From NCBI GenBank assembly GCA_016169945.1, contig JADLSH010000331.1:868001-932000 (forward strand): a stretch of 64,000 nucleotides of DNA, written 5' to 3'. The stretch comes from Trachythela sp. YZ-2020. Taxonomy: Eukaryota > Cnidaria > Anthozoa > Malacalcyonacea > Clavulariidae. Shown piece after piece: positions 46,519-58,250 of this stretch. Below the pieces are notes generated by a model, which searched no databases, was not told where the DNA came from, and worked only from the letters and a program-made list of their open reading frames with translations. The translations under genes and the position numbers were made by a program. The number at the start of each line of letters is the position of its first letter. Positions within the stretch are counted from its first letter, which is position 1.

Positions 46519-46784
46519 AGGCCTGCTCTGGGACGGTAACTCGCCTTAACTCGCCGCGAGATAATGCGAGTTAAGGCGAGTTAAGGCGATTTAAGGCGAT
46601 TTAAGGAAAAATTGCGACTTTAAGCAATGCGAGTTAAGGCGATTTAAGGCGATTTAAGGCGACTTAAGGCGATATTGCGAGTTAAGGCGAGTTAAGGCGA
46701 TTTAAGGCGATTTAAGGAAAATTGGGACTTTTAACCGATGCGATTTAAGGCGATTTAAGGCGAGTTGAGGTCCCAGAGCAGGCC
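46519..46784. mobile_element. 266-bp MITE made of GCGA(G/T)TTAAG repeats
   Basis: Ends GGCCTGCTCTGGGAC and GTCCCAGAGCAGGCC are perfectly inverted. Flanks TAATGAAA (46,511-46,518) and TAATGAAT (46,785-46,792) match at seven of eight bases, suggesting an 8-bp duplication as in hAT elements. Almost the whole interior is a 10-bp unit, GCGAGTTAAG or GCGATTTAAG, in blocks separated by GAAAAATTG(C/G)GACTTT. Confidence 0.75.
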
Positions 46785-46789
46785 TAATG

Positions 46790-47755
46790 AATGTTCTAGC
46801 TTGCCAGAGACACATAGGTTTGGTCTCTAAGATAGTTAAAGTGTTCTAACTAAGTAAGAGTCCTGTACTAACTGGTTGCTGGTTCATATTATGCAGTCAA
46901 CGTAGACAAGTCAACGTAAAGTTTTATTGTTATGCCACAAATTTCTTATGGATACAATTGCTACCAAACATACCATATTATCGTTTGTTATTACATTGAA
47001 TGCGAAAATCAAAATGTCATACTTTTCAAATTTTTCAAAATAGATTAACTTATCTTCAATTTTCTTGACAAGAGAAGTAGTAGGTATAATGAATGTTCTT
47101 GCCAGGAACACATAGGTTTGGTTTTTATGAGATTCTACGATTGTTAAAGTGTTCTAGATAAGTAGAAGCCCTGGTATAGAGTCAACGTAGACTTAAACTA
47201 CTACATAGAAACTATGATAACATGCTGGGTTTGAACTTCCTTTGCCAATTTTAAACAATACATTATCTGAAAGCAACTGAACATCCTTTATTCCGCGATG
47301 TACTGCCGTAAAATAATTAAATCCTCTGTGGTTATGCGACAAATTTCCTATGGATGCTACCAAACATAACTAAAGATCGTTTGTTCATACAAGAGTGCTA
47401 ATTTATCTTTTTCATTATTGAAATAGTTTGATCGTGCAAACCTTCATGTACACTCTTTGCAAATCAGCCAAATCAATAAATTTGAAACTTGTCAAATCGG
47501 CGCATCCTGTTTACATGTGACATTGTATAACTAGGAATTGCCTATTTACAACGTCAACCGTAACTGAAACAATATACTGGAAAAATATATATTGAACAAA
47601 AGAACACACCGCCTGCAGAAAGCGGAAAATATATTTTAGGTTCGACCATGCAAGGGTGGATAGAATTTGCGATATCAAATTGTAGAAAATGATTATTAAT
47701 TTGTCCAGGACCTCTAAGTAAGAATATGGAAGCAACTTCTGAAATCGTGGGAAAT
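46790..47755 (+). repeat. short diverged units before the large tandem array
   Basis: Two related segments (about 46,795-47,090 and 47,095-47,400) share GACACATAGGTTTGGT or its variant, GTTAAAGTGTTCTA, AGTCAACGTAGAC and ATGC(C/G)ACAAATTTC(T/C)TATGGAT. The AGTCAACGTAGA phrase recurs in the larger units at 50,880 and 54,350, so these look like older, shortened relatives. Confidence 0.6.
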
Positions 47756-50700
47756 GATATTTCGATTAAAGTAAGAGCCCTGTGATAACGGTTTTTTGTC
47801 TCAAATTTTGTATACAGACAACTTATAGACTATCGACTGCAAAGTAGCAACAGTGAGAACATGCTATTTCTTAAACGCACTTTACAAATTTAAACAATCC
47901 TTGAATCTAATTTAACCGCTCAATCTTTGTTTTGCTCACTATACTATCATTAAAACACTTGAGTTTTTATTTCTATACACTACATTTGTTTTGGATACTG
48001 TTGCTATTTCTTACTTAATTTGTTTTGGACACGGTTGCTAGTTATTATAGTTATTTCATAATTGCACCAACAATATTAAAGATTGTATGTTAATTCACTG
48101 AATATAGTTTTAAATATTTGCGGCAATTAGAATGGACCAGAGAATGTGGGCAAATTATTTAAAAATAACTTACGACTGGTCCACCATACTAAATTGAAGG
48201 TAACTCTAATATTATCCCATAATAGGTAATATTGTTGAAGCAAATGGGCGAATAGACCAGAAAACCGTGTTTTCGTGGAGAATTTAAAGTGGTTTCCTTA
48301 ATAAGTGTCAAAATAATGACTCGGGCATTAAACTGCTATTCAAATATATCCACAAATGTTTATTTTTGATCCGAAATTCTGCACTGAGCACGTAGTAGAA
48401 AAGGTAATGTCCGACTTTCAATTCTATCAACATGAAATTTGAATTTAATGTTCTTGTTTTTAACACGAAATTCCGCCAATTTAAATCATCGGACTATTTT
48501 CTCTTAGGAATGCACGTTAGTATAAAAATAATTGAAATTGGCCATTCACAATGAAATCAGCGACTCGAAAAAGAACGCAATTCGGAGAAAAACTTTAAGG
48601 ATTCCGCAATACACCAACTTATCTGGATCATGGAAAACCATACTAGACAGTGTCACTGAGTCCCTCCTCAGTGTTGTCAAATACTCAAGTCTTTGTTAGA
48701 ATCAACTCGGCGATGTTTATTTGTATGGAAAATATTTCGATCCGCAAACCCAGATCTTCTTAATCCCAAATAATTTGAATCCTCTTTAATGAAGATCCGA
48801 GCTAACGAACAGGAAGCTTTGCTAATAAATACTGAGCATATAGGTAGCTTTGTTAACCCAAATGTTTCAACTAAAAGGCTATCGAGCAACGGGCGAAACA
48901 GTTTTACGTCATACTTGGCTCGACATGTAAAAATTATTATTTGTACAGTACAATGACTTTCATTTTTTAAAAGATACAGGAGAATAGTCGTGTCCTATTT
49001 TTCACTCAATTATGTTTTCGACGAAATTCAGAGGTCTTCAAATATATATCGCATTTATATCAAATGTAAACTATGATACATTGATTAGAATAGAATTTTA
49101 GACAGTGAACGGTAACAATCGTATTCGGATTAGAAATTTGAACTATACAACTGCCGATTCTGCTTGATACGGAAACAAAGTGAGAGTTCGCCCAAACAGC
49201 AAACATAATGGTTCTTTCATGTTGGATTTTACAGCATTTATTTGGTAAAGTGAACAGTAATCATTTTGTCCATATGATATTACATGTTCTTTAATACAGG
49301 AAACTGTTAGCCCTCACTTAAGCATTACTGACTCTATATTTGACTATATATTTCGGGGAGCCTTATTTCATGTGTCCTTGAATAGTCAAAGACAGTTAAT
49401 GGAAAATTTTTGGTTAATTTAATCAATTTCTGAATCACTGATTCTGATAAAATATTTGGACTCTCACTTTTTCATTATCCACTTCAAACCAAATCATATT
49501 CATATACCTATACCAGTCTTTTGCAGGTGGCTAACACTAAAATACCGCGAAATACGACATATAACCAAATTCGTAAAGTATTTATCTGAATCATTTGTTT
49601 CCATTTCAACCCAACGGTAAAATGCTCGAGGTCACCTGGTCGTCATATAACACAAGCAGATCGATACACATAATTGCTAAGAAGCTAACAAACTTGTGAT
49701 TGTTGTTTGTATATAAATTTACTTCATCTTAACGCATTATACATTATTGTAGGGGCTCGAGCTTAATTAGTGTTAGAATTGCACTTTGAAAGCTTCTGCT
49801 TTAAAATTATAAAATCCCTGGTCAAACGACACGCAGGCCATCGCAAGTTGTAACTCCTGAGCCATGGAAAAGAGCGAATGAGTAATTTAATTGATAAAAA
49901 GATGTATGCGGAGCGATTAATGTGGTTTGTTGATACACTGCAGCTAAACATGCCTAGCTTACCTAGTATATTTTGAAAAATATTGACATACACATCGTGT
50001 TCTTCAACATATCGAGCTGTTCAAACCACTCAATCCCTCCTTTCAATGCCTCAGAAGTTGACACTTGAAACAACACGCGTCACGTTTGGCAAGGGCTTAT
50101 GAGCTGGAGCTTTTCTCGACAGAATGGTTAATATATATAACAAGTTTGGACAAATTCAATTGACTAAACAAAATTCAAATAATTCTTTATAGTAATGTTA
50201 GTAAAGGTATTTGTCAGAACTTACCGCCAATATCAATAAAGAGCCCAGCAGTTCCAAGAAGGAAAATTATACACAGGTGCATTCTCAAATTATATGAGTA
50301 GGAGTATCCAAAACTTGTTACTAAATAGGTTTCTTTTAATTCCAGAATTAAAATCGATTTACAATATTTATTTTCTGAGCCGAACAATTCCTTAAATTCT
50401 GGTGCACTTATTTTATCTTTCCTTTATCCTCTGCTGTTTGGGAAAAATGTCTACTTGCTTTTATATTTACCAACAAATTGAAAGTACGTCAGCTACTGGT
50501 TGCGATACAGAGCAATAACGTATTGTTGATTTTGCTTCAATATATCATTAAGTCAAAAAGCGTGGGAGTAAAATCTAGAATTTTCATCCGTCACTCTCTG
50601 CTGATGATCGTCCAATAACAACTTTTACAGAGATTCCTCTGTTTGTACAAGTACCTTGTACAGTAAAACCTGTATAAAAGAACCACTACAATGGTTTATA

Positions 50701-50820
50701 TTACAATCTTATTGGTTTTACGTGAAAACTGCGATTTCAAAGCCTCTGAATTTGATTAATTTAAACGCATCCTCGTTAACCAAGCCGGCCTGAACTGAAA
50801 ATTTACGATATTACGGTACG
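47756..50820 (+). repeat. tandem unit 1 (about 3.07 kb)
   Basis: Starts GATATTTCGATTAA. It is colinear with units 2 and 3: AACAGTGAGAACATGCTATT (47,849), GGGCGAATAGACCAGAAAAC (48,246), GTCACTGAGTCCCTCCTCAG (48,652), CAAGCAGATC (49,656). It is more diverged from unit 2 than unit 2 is from unit 3. It contains a signal-peptide exon (minus) at 50,225-50,282. Confidence 0.8.
50225..50282 (-). CDS. candidate first exon, signal peptide, unit 1
   Basis: The minus-strand ATG at 50,282 opens MHLCIIFLLGTAGLFIDIG and one base of the next codon, then a consensus donor GTAAGT. The hydrophobic core with a small-residue end looks like a secretion signal. The same exon is at 53,691-53,754 in unit 2. Downstream exons were not identified with confidence: a possible acceptor GGCTCAG near 49,870 would add only a dozen residues before a stop. 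Confidence 0.4.
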
Positions 50821-51970
50821 GATATTGTGATTAACGTAAGAGCGGTTCGATCACGGGTTTTTTTTTCAAATTTTGAATACAGTCAACGTAGAATTTCGAC
50901 TGCAAATTGGTAACAGTGAGAACATGCTATTTCTTAAACAAACTTTACAAATTTAAACAATTCTTGAATCTAATTTAACCGCTCAACCTTTGTTTTACTA
51001 ACTACTATAACTAACACACTCAAGTTTTTAGTGCTATGCGCCACATTTGTTTTGGATACTTTAGATTTTTCTTACTTAATTTGTTTTGGATACTGTTGCT
51101 ATTTCTCAATTAATTATAGTTATTTCATACTTTCACCAACAATACTTAAACATTTTATGATAATGCGCTAAAACCGACCAATAAAGAGTGGAATAAAATT
51201 CGCTGCGCCTGTTAATGACCATGTTTAAATATTTGCGGCAATTAGAATGAAGTAGAGAATGGCGCAAATTTTTTAAAAATAACTTAGCTACGACTGGTCG
51301 AGAATACTAAATTTAATGTAATTATAATATTATCCCATAAGTAATATTGTTGAATCATATGGGCGAATAGACCAGAAAACCTTGTTTTTGGGGTGAGAAT
51401 TTAAAGTGGTTTCCTTAATAAGTGTCCAAATAATGGGGCGGGGAAAAACTGGTATTCAAATCCGCCAATGTTTAATTTTCTTTCCGGCATTCTGCACTGA
51501 GCCAGTAGTAAAAAAGGTAATGTCCGACTTTCAATTCTCTCAACAGGAAATTTGAATTTAATTTTTTTTGTTCTTAACACGAAATTCCGGCAATTTAAAT
51601 AATTGGTCTGTTTTGTCTTAGGAATTCACGTTAGTATAACTATAATTGGAATTGGCCATTCACAATGAAAACAGCGACCGAAAAATAACGCAATTCGGAC
51701 AAAATTTTAAGGAACCCGTAATACACCAACTTATCTGGACCATGGAAAACCACATTAGGCAGTGTCACTGAGTCCCTCCTCAGTGTTGTAAAATACTCAA
51801 GTCTTTGTTAGAATCAAATGGGCGGTTATAATGATGTTTATTTATATGGAAGAGATTTCGATTCGTAAGCCCAGATCTTCTTAATCCCAAATAATATGAA
51901 CCTCATCGATTAATATCCGGGCTGATGAACCCGAGGCATTGCTAATAAATTATTAGCATATAAGTAGCTT

Positions 51971-52219
51971 GTTTGATTGATTGATTGACACCTTTATTTA
52001 CACAGGGTAGTCCATTCAGTAGTAAAAAACCACTGCTATCAATTGGAGCCCTGCAACTTGAAAATTACAATATTTATATGAGAAGTTACTATTACCTAAA
52101 AACTATATGCATATATACAATAGAATAAAATATTAAAATAACTATTTCCGCTTATTACAAACAACACAACCGTTATAATAAAAAGACTTCTTTGCCTGTT
52201 CAGTTCGTACCCGAGGTAT
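51971..52219 (-). mobile_element. LINE 3' tail inserted in unit 2 only
   Basis: On the minus strand it ends GTAAATAAAGGTGTCAATCA with TCAA repeats, typical of a LINE 3' terminus. Units 1 and 3 lack it (56,322 reads straight from GTAGCTT to TAACCC). About 249 bp, no coding sequence. Confidence 0.6.
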
Positions 52220-53286
52220 TAACCCATATATTTCAACTCAACGGCTATTGAGCAACGGGCGAAACAGTCTTACGTAATACTTGGGGTGCAAGGTATTCCA
52301 CAACTTTAATTTTAAAAGATACAGGAAAATAGTCATATCCTATATATCACTCAATTATATTTTCGACGAAATTCAGAGATCTTCAAATATATATAGCGAT
52401 TATATCAAATATAAAACATGATATATTGATTAGAATAGAATTTTATACATTGAACGGTAACAATCGTTTTTGGATTAGGAATTTGAACTACATAACTGCC
52501 GATTCTGCTTGATTACAAACTAAGTGATGGTTCGGCCAAACAGCAAACATAGTGGTTCTTCCATGTTGGGTTTTACCGCATTTACTTGGTAAAGTGATTT
52601 GTCTATAATTATGATATTACATGTTTCTTAATAGAGGATACAGTTAGCCCTCACTTAAGCATTACTGATTCTATATTTGACTGTGTATTTGCGGCAAGCT
52701 TATTTCATGTGTCCTTAAATAATCAAAGACTGTGAATGGATATTTTTTGTTAACTTAATCAATTTCTGAATCACTGACTATTTTGACTCTATCTTTTTCA
52801 TTATCCACTTCATACCAAATCGTATTCCTATACTTATACCAATATTTTTCAACTGGCTAACACTAAAATACCGAAATATGACATTAACCAAATTCGTATA
52901 GTATTTATATCAATAATTTGTTCCATTTCAATGCAACCCAACAGTAATTAAAATGCTCGAGGTCAACTGATCATCACACAACACAAGCAGATCTTAAGTG
53001 TAAAACATGTAATTGCTAAGAAGCTAACAAACTTGTGATTGTTGTTAGTATATTTACTTCAGCTTAACGCATTATACGTGATTGTAAGGGCTCGAGCTTA
53101 AATAGTGTTAGAATTGCACTTTGAAAGCTTCAGCCTAATTTGACATGCTACATACAGTATTATTGGCATTGTCTTTTCGAATTGTACATGATACAGTAAT
53201 ATTGGCAACTACAGATTTATCAATCAATTTCGCTCAACAGTTGAATGTGTAATTTTCATAAAACGAATGCAATCGCACATTAAAGT

Positions 53287-53577
53287 ATAAAAGCCCTGGT
53301 CAAACGACAAGCAGGTCATCGCAAGTTTTAACTCCTGAGCAATGGAAAAGTGTGAATGAGTAATTTAATTGATAAAGAGATGTATGTGGAGCGATTAATG
53401 TGGTTTGTTGATAAACTGCAGCTAAACATGCCTAGTTTACTTGATATATTTTCAAAAACATTGACAAACACATCGTGTTCTTCAACACATCGTGCTGTTC
53501 AAACCACTCATTCCCTCTTTTCAATGCCTCAGAAGTTGACACTGGAAGCGATACGCCTCATCTTTGACAAGTGCTGA
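53287..53577 (+). other. TATA-like promoter and 73-codon frame of unknown meaning
   Basis: TATAAAAGCCCTGG at 53,287 lies about 53 bp before an ATG (53,342) whose frame stops after five codons. The neighbouring frame 53,356-53,577 reads MSNLIDKEMYVERLMWFVDK and ends LIFDKC; a third, overlapping frame continues with SAEELEFFLDKIINRYN. The unit 1 copy (49,804 onward) carries TATAAAAT and several stops, and the differences are mostly amino-acid changing, so coding selection is not evident. It may be an old exon or an untranslated transcript start. Confidence 0.3.
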
Positions 53578-53690
53578 AGAGCTGGAGTTTTTTCTCGACA
53601 AAATAATTAATAGATATAACGCGTTTGAACAAATTCAATTGATTAAACAAAATTGTAGTAATATTAGTAAAGGTACTTGTCAGAACTTAC

Positions 53691-53754
53691 CGCCAATATC
53701 AATAAAGAGCTCCGCAGTTCCAAGAAGGAAAATTATACACAAGTACATGTACAT
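53691..53754 (-). CDS. candidate first exon, signal peptide, unit 2
   Basis: The minus-strand ATG at 53,754 opens MYMYLCIIFLLGTAELFIDI, then G and one further base at a GTAAGT donor (53,685-53,690). The frame, donor and phase match the unit 1 exon. A duplicated secreted-protein gene is possible, but the rest of the gene is not seen, and unit 3 is cut before this point. Confidence 0.42.
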
Positions 53755-54290
53755 TCTCAAATTATAATGAGAAAAACACAGACGAGTCGCTAAATAGGTT
53801 TCTTTTAATTTCAGAATTAAAATCGATTTACAATATCTATTTTCTGAGCAGAACGATTCCTTAAATTCTGGTGCACTTATATAGTCTTTCCTTTATCCTC
53901 TCCTGTTTGGGAAAAATTGTCTACTTGCTTTTATATTTACCAACAAATTTACCGTACGTCAGCTACTGGTTGCGATAAAGAGCAATAACGTATTGTCGAT
54001 TTTGCTTCAATATATCATTAAGTCAAAAAGCGTGGGAGTAAAATCTAGAATTTTCATCCGTCACTCTCTGCTGATGATCGTTCAATAACAACTTTTACAA
54101 AGATCCCTCTGTTTGTACAGGTACCTTGTACAGTAAAACCTGTATAAAAGAACCACTACAATGGTTTATATTACAATATTATTGGTTTTACGTGAAAACT
54201 GCGATTTCAAAGCCTCTGAATTTGATTAATTTAAACGCATCCTCGTTAACCAAGCCGGCCTGAACTGAAAATTTACGATATTAGGGTACG

Positions 54291-56874
54291 GATATTGTGA
54301 TTAACGTAAGAGCGGTTCGATCACGGGTTTTTTTTTCAAATTTTGAATACAGTCAACGTAGAATTTCGACTGCAAATTGGTAACAGTGAGAACATGCTAT
54401 TTCTTAAACAAACTTTACAAATTTAAACAATTCTTGAATCTAATTTAACCGCTCAACCTTTGTTTTACTAACTACTATAACTAACACACTCAAGTTTTTA
54501 GTGCTATGCGCCACATTTGTTTTGGATACTTTAGATTTTTCTTACTTAATTTGTTTTGGATACTGTTGCTATTTCTCAATTAATTATAGTTATTTCATAC
54601 TTTCACCAACAATACTTAAACATTTTATGTTAATGCGCTAAATCCGACCAATAAAGAGTGGAATAAAATTCGCTGCGCCTGTTAATGACCAGGTTTAAAT
54701 ATTTGCGGCAATTAGAATGAAGTAGAGAATGGCGCAAATTTTTTAAAAATAACTTAGCTACGACTGGTCGAGAATACTAAATTTAATGTAATTATAATAT
54801 TATCCCATAGTAAGTAATATTGTTGAAGCATATGGGCGAATAGACCAGAAAACCTTGTTTTTGGGGTGAGAATTTAAAGTGGTTTCCTTAATAAGTGTCC
54901 AAATAATGGGGCGGACGAAAACTGGTATTAAAATCCGCCAATGTTTAATTTTCTTTCCGGCATTCTGCACTGAGCCCGTAGTAAAAAAGGTAATGTCCGA
55001 CTTTCAATTCTATTAACAGGAAATTTGAATTTCATGTTTTTGTTCTTAATACGAAATTCCGGCAAATTAAATAATTGGTCTGTTTTGTCTTAGGAATTCA
55101 CGTTAGTCCCCGAGCCGGCGCGAAGCGCCGTGCGAGGGTACTAATTCCGCTCGGAGATTTACACCCGGGTATGTGAAAACATTGTGGAATGCAAAGTCGT
55201 CCGCCATTTTTTTTTGTCATGGACTGGACTGGACAGGACCTTTTCGTAAGTTATGCGCATGCGCAAGTTCAAGCCGAGAGAAGACTTCCATTTTGCAAAC
55301 TTTTTTCAAAATTAGTTTTGCACTCATTTTATAAGTAAGTCTCTATGTCTCCAAAACAAGATAAATGAAAATTATTTAGAGGACAAATTAACAAGAGGAG
55401 AAAAAGTCGAAAGACCGAAAAAGGAGCGTTTTAAACAGGCAAGTGTCTATTTTCCATGCTTGCTTTGCCGATTTTTAACATAGCATGCAGTATAGTTTGT
55501 GAATTTGAAAATGTGTAGATCATCCTGTGTGGTCAATGCAACATTGATTGATCTTTAAGAGTATTTTAGTATTGATTCAAATATGTTATATAAAAATAAA
55601 ACAAACATTAAATCTCAAAAACGTCATTGCAAAAGCAAGTGCGAAGTATAAAAATACTCCTCGAAAAGCAGTTGAAGTTTTTTGAAAATTTCGAAACGTT
55701 TTGTGAACGTCTAAGGTTGAATGTTACAGTAAATCAAAGCTAAAAGAGTGCACAATAGCATACCCACTTTACATAGTTGGACAATTGATAATTTTATAGT
55801 TAAAAACAAAATAAAAATTTGTACAAAATACAAATTAAAAAATATAAAATATACAATGTTGCGTGTTACCATGGTTACATTCGTCGACTCAGTACTTCAT
55901 GTTACAATAACTTTTGGGAGTAAATTGTTTGGTTCAAACTTAACTATGGTTCAAATGGGCGAGGGGTTACTGCATGCATGTATTTCTAGTATAACTATAA
56001 TTGGAATTGGCCATTCACAATGAAAACAGCGACCGAAAAATAACGCAATTCGGACAAAATTTTAAGGAACCCGAAATACACCAACTTATATGGACCATGG
56101 AAAACCACACTAGGCAATGTCACTGAGTCCCTCCTCATTGTTGTAAAATACTCAAGTCTTTATTAGAATCAAATGGGCGGTTATAATGATGTTTATTTAT
56201 ATGGAAGAGATTTCGATTCGTAAGCCCAGATCTTCTTAATCCCAAATAATATGAAACCTCATCGATTAAGATCCGGGCTGATGAACCCGAAGCATTGCTA
56301 ATAAATTATTAGCATATAAGTAGCTTTGTTAACCCATATATTTCAACTCAACGGCTATTGAGCAACGGGCGAAACAGTCTTACGTAATACTTGGGGTGCA
56401 AGGTATTCCACAACTTTAATTTTAAAAGATACAGGAAAATAGTCATATCCTACATATCACTCAATTATATTTTCGACGAAATTCAGAGATCTTCAAATAT
56501 ATATAGCGATTATATCAAATATAAAACATGAAATATTGATTAGAATAGAATTTTATACATTGAACGGTAACAATCGTTTTTGGATTAGGAATTTGAACTA
56601 CATAACTGCCGATTCTGCTTGATTACAAACTAAGTGATAGTTCGGCCAAACAGCAAACATAGTGGTTCTTCCATGTTGGCTTTTACCGCATTTATTTGGT
56701 AAAGTGATTTGTCTATAAATATGATATTACATGTTTCTAAATAGAGGATACAGTTAGCCCTCACTTAAGCATTACTGATTCTATATTTGACTGTGTATTT
56801 GCGGCAAGCTTATTTCATGTGTCCTTAAATAATCAAAGACTGTGAATGGATATTTTTTGTTAACTTAATCAATT
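54291..56874 (+). repeat. tandem unit 3, truncated, with a Helitron-like insert
   Basis: Colinear with unit 2 to 56,868 (TTAACTTAATCAATTT), where it switches to the second array. Without the 883-bp insert at 55,107-55,989 it is about 1.7 kb. The promoter and signal-peptide part of the unit is missing. Confidence 0.85.
55107..55989 (+). mobile_element. complete Helitron-like element, empty site in units 1 and 2
   Basis: TCCCCGAGCCGGCGCG...GTATTTCTAG, 883 bp, no coding sequence. The empty site CACGTTAG|TATAA is seen at 51,634 (unit 2) and 48,520 (unit 1), which fixes both ends to within the shared TAGT. The closest relative is 26,909-28,297. A TGCATGCA palindrome lies shortly before CTAG. Confidence 0.88.
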
Positions 56875-57570
56875 TTCGCTGTATAAAGATAAAATCGCAC
56901 ATTAAAATTGAAGTACGAAATACGGAGTTCTGCCCCCCCACACACACACTTTAAAATAGTCTTTGCCGGTCCTTTGGTCCGCCAGTTTATATCTTAAAAA
57001 GCAGGCCTTGCCAGTGGAAAGTAGCGCACTGGGTAAACTTTGATGAGTATAAACGTGCTGTATGAAATTGAAAATAAAGAAACCCGATTAAATGTATGGT
57101 TTACCTGTTAATAATTCTTGTACAATCATGTGTTGTGTTGTACTAATTTATGGTGATACCATATGCAAGTGACCGGTAGTTGTTGCTAACTTAAACTTTA
57201 AAAAATGAAGACAAAATATCGATGTTGGCTAATATCAACTTTATAATATCGATTACAAGAATATCTTTATAATCATGAATAACGTGAATAACGAATTCAT
57301 GAATAACGGCAAATATCAACTTTATAATAACATGAATAACGGCAAAATCGGCAAAAAATAGAATAATCATGAATAACGGCAAAAACGGCAAAAAATAGAA
57401 TAATCATGAATAACGGCAAATATCAACTTTATAATATCGATTACAAGAATATCTTTATAATCATGAATAACGTGAATAACGGGTGAATAACGAATTACAC
57501 CTTTAATGCCCAATTAATTGACTATCCACTTGAAAAGCATCAACTGGTGTGAAACATGGAACTGTTTATA
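56875..57570 (+). repeat. second array, copy 1
   Basis: Runs TCGCTGTATAAAGATAAAATC through GGAGTTCTGCCCCCC, CCTTTGGTCCGCCAGTTTAT, AAAGCAGGCCTTGCCAGTGG and GACCGGTAGTTGTTGCT to GAAACATGGAACTGTTTAT. Copies 2 and 3 share this order. Copy 1 is enlarged by a local minisatellite at 57,215-57,490. Confidence 0.8.
57215..57490 (+). repeat. irregular minisatellite of AATCATGAATAACGGCAAA words
   Basis: Built from ATATCAACTTTATAATATCG, ATTACAAGAATATCTTTATA and ATGAATAACGGCAAAAA in changing order. Copy 3 of the array has a single pass of the same words (59,430-59,490), so the repeat expanded only here. Confidence 0.7.
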
Positions 57571-58250
57571 CGGAGTTCTGCCCCCCCCCCCCCCACTTTA
57601 AAATAGTCTTCGCCGGTCCTTTGATCCGTCAGTTTATATCTTAAAAAGCAGGCCTTGCCAGTGGAAAGTAGCGCACTGGATAAACTTTGATGAGTATAAA
57701 CGTGCTGTATGAAATTGAAAATAAAGAAACCCAATTAAATGTATGGTTTACCTGTTAATAATTCCTGTACAATCATGTGTTGTGTTCTACTAATTTATGG
57801 TGATACCATATTCAAGTGACCGGTAGTTGTTGCTGACTTAAACTTAAAAAAATGAAGACAAAATATCGATGTTGGCAAATATCAACCCCATAATATCGAT
57901 ATATAATCCTGTAGGGGTGAATAACGAATTACACCTTTAATGCCCAATTAATTGACTATCCACTTGAGAAGCATCAACTGGTGTGAAACATGGAACTGTT
58001 TATGTGAGGGAGAATATATATTGCATTTCTCTATTACTCAAGAGACTTATCTACATTATAGCTTGACTTATATTAACGTTCCCAGATAATTGTCATGTCC
58101 TAAGGTGGCAGGTCCTCTTGACATCTCACGAGCGGGAAGTCATGACTAATTGTAGTTCAAACCTGAACATTATACCCTACACGGCTTTGGTGAAGCCGCT
58201 ACCACATTGTAATGTATAGAAGTTCACTTTTTCCTTGTTTCTTTTATCTC
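57571..58250 (+). repeat. second array, copy 2
   Basis: Starts ACGGAGTTCTGCC directly after copy 1 and continues past GAACTGTTTAT into TAGCTTGACTTATATTAACG and AAACCTGAACATTATACCCT. At 58,055 it has the empty site of the LINE found in copy 3. Confidence 0.8.

Larger units (their letters stand above)
50821..54290 (+). repeat. tandem unit 2 (about 3.47 kb)
   Basis: Starts GATATTGTGATTAACGTAAG, identical to unit 3 at 54,291. The first 1.3 kb is nearly identical to unit 3. Relative to its neighbours it has one extra insertion at 51,971-52,219 and about 130 bp more near 53,140-53,270 than unit 1. Confidence 0.85.

Noticed and set aside
46540..46770. CRISPR-like regular repeats
   Set aside because: The units are contiguous 10-bp repeats without spacers, inside inverted ends in a eukaryotic sequence.
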